Assembly: GCF_012273895.1 (NCBI RefSeq)
Contig: NC_052111.1
Span: forward strand, 4,340,001-4,404,000
DNA from: Zerene cesonia
Taxonomy: Eukaryota > Arthropoda > Insecta > Lepidoptera > Pieridae
Reading direction: 5' to 3'
DNA: 64,000 bases
A model generated the notes under the pieces. That model had not been told where the DNA came from. It saw only the letters and a program-made list of their open reading frames with translations, and searched no databases. Made by a program: the position numbers and the translations under genes. This document shows positions 59,760 to 64,000 of the stretch, in pieces; within the stretch, counting starts at the first letter, position 1, and each line of letters starts with the position of its first letter.

Positions 59760-62197
59760 TTACGCGTTGTTCTGAATCCAGCTAGTATATCGGTTGATTC
59801 TTGTGTATATTCCAGGGTAACCGCGTGTACCGCAAATGGGTGTGCGGAACGACGCGATACCGATCAGCACGTTTTGGTGAACCAATGGATTACCAACGTC
59901 TCCTTCACAGAAATCAGCACCACCATCTATGTGGCCTGCGCACTGCATGTTCTGAGTTACTTCCATAGAAATGATGTTATAGTTTCGACTGCAGGTCTCA
60001 TGATTTATTGTCAAGAGGTCAGCCTTTAACAGCTGGTTTGATTTAGGTCCTTGGTACTGAAAAGTATCAATTATGATAAAAAAAGCACAACATGAAAATT
60101 CATCGGGGCATAACATTTAATAATGAGAATAGACTAGCTATTCGCATAACCATTGCGATGATTAAAATCGGAAATAGAATAACGTCAGCCAATTGATCTT
60201 GATGCAGTCTCAGCGTTAGAATCTTGACCATATTAATTATAAGTTTGGGATTCGAAACCATGGAATGGCATGGCGAGCTATAAAAAAATCAGCACACGTA
60301 TAGCTGATAAACATCAAGGATAACGTCGCAAGGAAACCGGCTTGCCCAAGAATCAAGATTTCCTGTAACCCGTGTTTCGCCAACACTTTGAAATATTGCC
60401 TGGTGCCTCATAAGAAGACCTGTCCCTGCACTGATAACATTTTTGAACTGACGGTGATAGATGAACATGATCATAATTTAGGTAAGTACTTACTCTAATA
60501 GCACCCCATCCCATAATTGTGACCAATGTGTTATCATTGAGATTGTAGTTGCTGCCAGCGATTGGAACACGGTTGACATTTTGACCGTAGCTTATAAAGT
60601 TTTGAGTTCTCATAATAGCGACATCATTGTCATTGCTGAAGATGTCATAATCCGGATGAATTATAAAACTATCGACATTGAGAACCTGTCCGCCACTATT
60701 TGCGAGCGATGATCCCACTCTGATAATCAAGTTTTCTGGAGAATCATTGCTGAAATTTTCATTTCAAAAAAATTATTTATAAACAATTCTCACTATCATA
60801 AGTAGCATTTTCTAAAGTACCAGTATTNNNNNNNNNNNNNNNNNNNNNNNNNNNNNNNNNNNNNNNNNNNNNNNNNNNNNNNNNNNNNNNNNNNNNNNNN
60901 NNNNNNNNNNNNNNNNNNNNNNNNNNNNNNNNNNNNNNNNNNNNNNNNNNNNNNNNNNNNNNNNNNNNNNNNNNNNNNNNNNNNNNNNNNNNNNNNNNNN
61001 NNNNNNNNNNNNNNNNNNNNNNNNNNNNNNNNNNNNNNNNNNNNNNNNNNNNNNNNNNNNNNNNNNNNNNNNNNNNNNNNNNNNNNNNNNNNNNNNNNNN
61101 NNNNNNNNNNNNNNNNNNNNNNNNNNNNNNNNNNNNNNNNNNNNNNNNNNNNNNNNNNNNNNNNNNNNNNNNNNNNNNNNNNNNNNNNNNNNNNNNNNNN
61201 NNNNNNNNNNNNNNNNNNNNNNNNNNNNNNNNNNNNNNNNNNNNNNNNNNNNNNNNNNNNNNNNNNNNNNNNNNNNNNNNNNNNNNNNNNNNNNNNNNNN
61301 NNNNNNNNNNNNNNNNNNNNNNNNNNNNNNNNNNNNNNNNNNNNNNNNNNNNNNNNNNNNNNNNNNNNNNNNNNNNNNNNNNNNNNNNNNNNNNNNNNNN
61401 NNNNNNNNNNNNNNNNNNNNNNNNNNNNNNNNNNNNNNNNNNNNNNNNNNNNNNNNNNNNNNNNNNNNNNNNNNNNNNNNNNNNNNNNNNNNNNNNNNNN
61501 NNNNNNNNNNNNNNNNNNNNNNNNNNNNNNNNNNNNNNNNNNNNNNNNNNNNNNNNNNNNNNNNNNNNNNNNNNNNNNNNNNNNNNNNNNNNNNNNNNNN
61601 NNNNNNNNNNNNNNNNNNNNNNNNNNNNNNNNNNNNNNNNNNNNNNNNNNNNNNNNNNNNNNNNNNNNNNNNNNNNNNNNNNNNNNNNNNNNNNNNNNNN
61701 NNNNNNNNNNNNNNNNNNNNNNNNNNNNNNNNNNNNNNNNNNNNNNNNNNNNNNNNNNNNNNNNNNNNNNNNNNNNNNNNNNNNNNNNNNNNNNNNNNNN
61801 NNNNNNNNNNNNNNNNNNNNNNNNNNNTTGTAATGTACTTTGTATAGATTTATTAAAGGAACATAAATCATCTTTTCATATCTATTTAGTAATGTTTGAT
61901 CTAATTAAAAATATTATGTATTTATTTATTTTATCTCCAAATATTAACTATTTAGAGTTGAAAAGTAAAAATATGCTTAACTTATAGTTTTCGTTGGCAA
62001 AGAAGCAAGTCGCCTGATGGTGATTGGTCAGACATTGGATAATGACTTAAAAAAAAAATAATAATGATAAATTTCCAATTGCTACCCACTATTAAAATTA
62101 CCAGTAAAACTAAAAATTCTAAGCTTTAAGTTATATATAATAAATAAATACCTGCAACAGAGGCCACGGCGAGTGCACATAAAATGTAGACTCTCAT
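59760..62197 (-). CDS. Trypsin-like serine protease homolog without catalytic Ser
   Basis: Visible exons are 62197-62152 (MRVYILCALAVASVA, a signal peptide, then a GTATTT donor), 60749-60494 and 60056-59760. The middle exon has RVGSSLANSGGQVLNV, NDNDVAIMRT (catalytic Asp present) and ends GWGAIR before GTAAGTA. The last has NMQCAGHIDGGADFCEGD, VGNPLV, and ends TSWIQNNA, TAA. The motif GDSGGP reads GDVGNP, so the nucleophile Ser is Val. The exon with the activation site and catalytic His is missing and must lie in the N gap (60828-61827). Family: secreted S1A trypsins, in Lepidoptera often digestive, with catalytically dead homologs known. As it stands this cannot cleave by the normal mechanism; a role in binding or regulation is inference. 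Reading frames are otherwise intact. Confidence 0.8.
60828..61827. other. Assembly gap, 1000 N, inside the protease gene
   Basis: Exactly 1000 N between the signal-peptide exon and the catalytic-Asp exon of the protease homolog. It hides the exon expected to carry the catalytic His. Confidence 0.95.
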
Positions 62198-62239
62198 TAT
62201 CTGATTTGCAACTGTTTTCTATTCAACCTTTAAAGTGAT

Positions 62240-62285
62240 ATTGCATCTATATATATATACATATACTGTGTTGTAGTTACTTATC
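62240..62285 (-). promoter_or_regulatory. TATA-like run and GATA motif upstream of the protease homolog
   Basis: On the minus strand, a TATATATATAG run (plus 62247-62260) lies about 50-65 bases upstream of the ATG at 62197. GATAAG (plus CTTATC, 62280-62285) lies about 25 bases further up. GATAAG is the binding text of gut GATA factors found upstream of many insect digestive protease genes. The link is inference. Confidence 0.4.
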
Positions 62286-62866
62286 AATAAAATCATATTA
62301 ATTATAAAATTATCTATTATTTCATGACAGGAAGATAATTTTTATAGGATTTAGGCTTATAATTATCTCATCATAAAAAAAATACTGAATGGATATTGCT
62401 GTTTTATCAAAATTATTGTAACGATAAAATCAGTTATATTGCGACATTTTTTGGCTAGGCCACGTAGTCTTGCCACAAAAATCTACAACTGGCAGGAATT
62501 TTATTCCAGTGTTGTACCTCCAAACATAAGAATTATAAAGAGTGCTAATATCACTCAGTTGATTGGTTTTGATTTTGGATAAAGTAGATTATAGATCAGA
62601 TGCGATTTTACAATTCTGATGAGTTTCAACGTATTTTTTTCCAAACCATTTATATGCTTTTCAGCAAAGCTCAAAAATTTCTCTATTTTTTTTAATTTCT
62701 TTGCGCACTTGCTTTTGGAATTTTTTGTTACATTTTTGAATGACCAACTAATCATAGAGCTAAGCTTGCAACCATCTGACTTTTTATTTTTTTTTAGGTT
62801 AAAAATAAAAAAATTAGAAAATATTATATATTATATATTTTGTTTTTCATTCACTGACACCACTAT
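62286..62866. other. AT-rich non-coding DNA
   Basis: No exon is supported. The first part of the plus-strand frame 62619-63032 is Phe/Lys-rich chance sequence. Confidence 0.4.
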
Positions 62867-63000
62867 TCAATCCAGCATCGGATTTTATAGTCGCAGTTGC
62901 GTCCGACCTACTTGGCCAGGTAATTTATTTCATCAGCAGGCCAATAACGAAGTTCTTCATGAAATAATACGTCGAGTTGAAAAATTCTGGTTAGTTTCAG
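62867..63000 (+). CDS. Possible orphan exon or gene fragment
   Basis: Within a long plus-strand open frame, the part from about 62867 changes to balanced coding-like composition: IQSSIGFYSRSCVRPTWPGN, then HQQANNEVLHEIIRRVEKFW and LVSGVQ. A pyrimidine-rich stretch with ATCCAG at 62869-62874 could be an acceptor, but the possible donor (CAG/GTCTTT at about 63009) is weak. I do not recognise it. It sits just upstream of the decayed Cys/Pro copy and could be part of the duplicated material from elsewhere. Confidence 0.25.
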
Positions 63001-63083
63001 GAGTTCAGGTCTTTTGGAATACTGACATTTGATCTCCTCAGTTATCAGTCGTTATGTATATACAGCATTATAGGTTATTCCTT

Positions 63084-63910
63084 AGAACCCTGTGATCCCC
63101 CACCAGTAGGTATAACAAACTTCTGTTCTTTCTAAGTACAAATTAATCAACATACTTTTCGAAAAATCTTTCACGTTGTTGGTGCACATATAAATTACTA
63201 TCTGTGCCCGCTGCGTTAAGTCCGTTTTCCGTAGGAATATCAGGATAAAAAGTTGCCTATATGTTATTCTAGTTGTCCAGCTGTCTACGTACCAAATTTC
63301 ATTGCAGTCGGTTCAGTAATTTTTGCGTGATAGAGCAACAAACACACACAGATCCTTACAAACTTTCGCATGTATAATATTAGTAAGAAATAGTAGGAAG
63401 GAAGTAGGATATTTAATTTTTTATAAACTTTATCAAAATAAAGGAACACTGATTGATTATTAATTTTTTTTATTCAATTTAATGGTAACCCAGATGAAAA
63501 TACTTTATTTAAATTTTATGCAAGTTTACATCTCATTTGCTTTTCAGGTCTGTCCATGCGTTGAACCTATATATTTCTATCAGCCAGTATTGCCTTGCTG
63601 TAACCCTCAATGTCCACCAATTCTTCCCAAACAACGTCCTACATGTCCAAGAGCACCACAACCACCGTACCCTTGCTTACCTGTGTAGACCAGACCAGTG
63701 TAGACCAGTAGCAGACCATTGATTGTTCACGACAGTGTTTTCGACACCAGACCCTCAGGTTTTCCCAAGAATTGCTTCAATAGGCGCAATCAAAATGTCC
63801 GCTATACAGTTTGCAATTATTTTAAACATGTACGTTGCATTAAAAATTGTTCGGTGAGTGTGCAATTTAGTTCTTCAATGATGAACATACTGAGAATATA
63901 TTACAAGCAC
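63084..63910 (+). pseudogene. Decayed partial copy of the Cys/Pro-rich gene at 57714-58734
   Basis: 63084-63110 repeats the last bases of exon 1 and its donor (GTAAGT changed to GTAGGT). The intron follows with a family A repeat inserted. Then comes an exon-2 copy from 63549 (VCPCVEPIYFYQPVLPCCNP). The CRSCCPDC segment is replaced by a short reiterated GTGTAGACCAG text that introduces TAG at 63686-63688. The rest of exon 2 is preserved to 63829, where the original CAG donor context reads CAT. About 390 bp including exon 3 is missing. With no exon 1 body, a stop and no exon 3, this is a non-functional duplicate. Confidence 0.85.
63197..63395 (+). repeat. Short dispersed repeat, family A, inside the pseudogene intron
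   Basis: It contains CCCGCTGCGTTAAGTCCG, GTAGGAATATCAGGATAAAA, TTGCAGTCGGTTCAGTAATT and CTTTCGCATGTATAATATTA. It is absent from the corresponding intron of the intact gene (58056-58313), so it was inserted after the duplication, or lost precisely from the original. Confidence 0.8.
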
Positions 63911-64000
63911 CTAGGGATTATTTATTCATAACTACTTTTCTCTTAAAAAAATTATTAACTTGCCTTAGATTTTGATTCGTAGAATTCGGAGCTGAGTTCG

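Overview
The window looks like nuclear DNA of a moth or butterfly (Lepidoptera). This is inferred from very AT-rich introns, GT-AG split genes, a tRNA-derived SINE and several interspersed repeats of kinds common in lepidopteran genomes, and from gene content (a class III myosin and an alpha-catulin with insect-style exons). Three runs of exactly 1000 N (14551-15550, 45001-46000, 60828-61827) are assembly gaps. All genes below were read by eye from splice signals, reading phase and motif conservation. No search was run.

Layout. (1) 1-17.4 kb: the 5' end of an alpha-catulin gene on the minus strand (exons 17365-17273 and 13693-13513), a possible alternative first exon at 16625-16578, and a long repeat-bearing intron running off the left edge. 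(2) 18.6-30.8 kb: a complete class III myosin (NINAC/MYO3 type) on the minus strand, modelled as 22 coding exons and about 1472 residues: kinase, motor, three IQ motifs, a proline-rich segment and a basic tail. A GC-rich island at 44.4 kb holds a phase-compatible candidate for a distal 5' exon. (3) 31-48 kb: mostly AT-rich DNA with old repeats, plus one candidate signal-peptide exon at 32.4 kb. (4) 48.4-63.9 kb: a cluster of small cysteine-rich genes. It contains a repeat-module Cys-rich locus (48383-50476, minus), a 30-residue Cys-Gly-Pro protein resembling the Drosophila Mst(3)CGP sperm proteins (51541-51718, plus), an unrecognised three-exon gene (53740-54544, plus), and a divergent pair of Cys/Pro-rich genes sharing about 300 bp of upstream DNA (56624-57410 minus; 57714-58734 plus). 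It also holds a trypsin-like serine protease homolog that has lost its catalytic serine (59760-62197, minus), an inverted decayed copy of that protease (55406-55693), and a decayed copy of the plus-strand Cys/Pro gene (63084-63910).

How they may fit together. The first two genes are cytoskeletal (actin motor and adhesion or scaffold) and appear unrelated to each other. The 48-64 kb block is the notable part: at least four short proteins very rich in Cys, Pro or Gly lie side by side and include local duplicates and pseudogenes. Composition and the Mst(3)CGP likeness suggest disulfide-cross-linked structural proteins, perhaps of sperm tails, but this is inference. The window also holds several near-perfect short-loop palindromes. 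One can be explained as a fold-back template switch inside a repeat.
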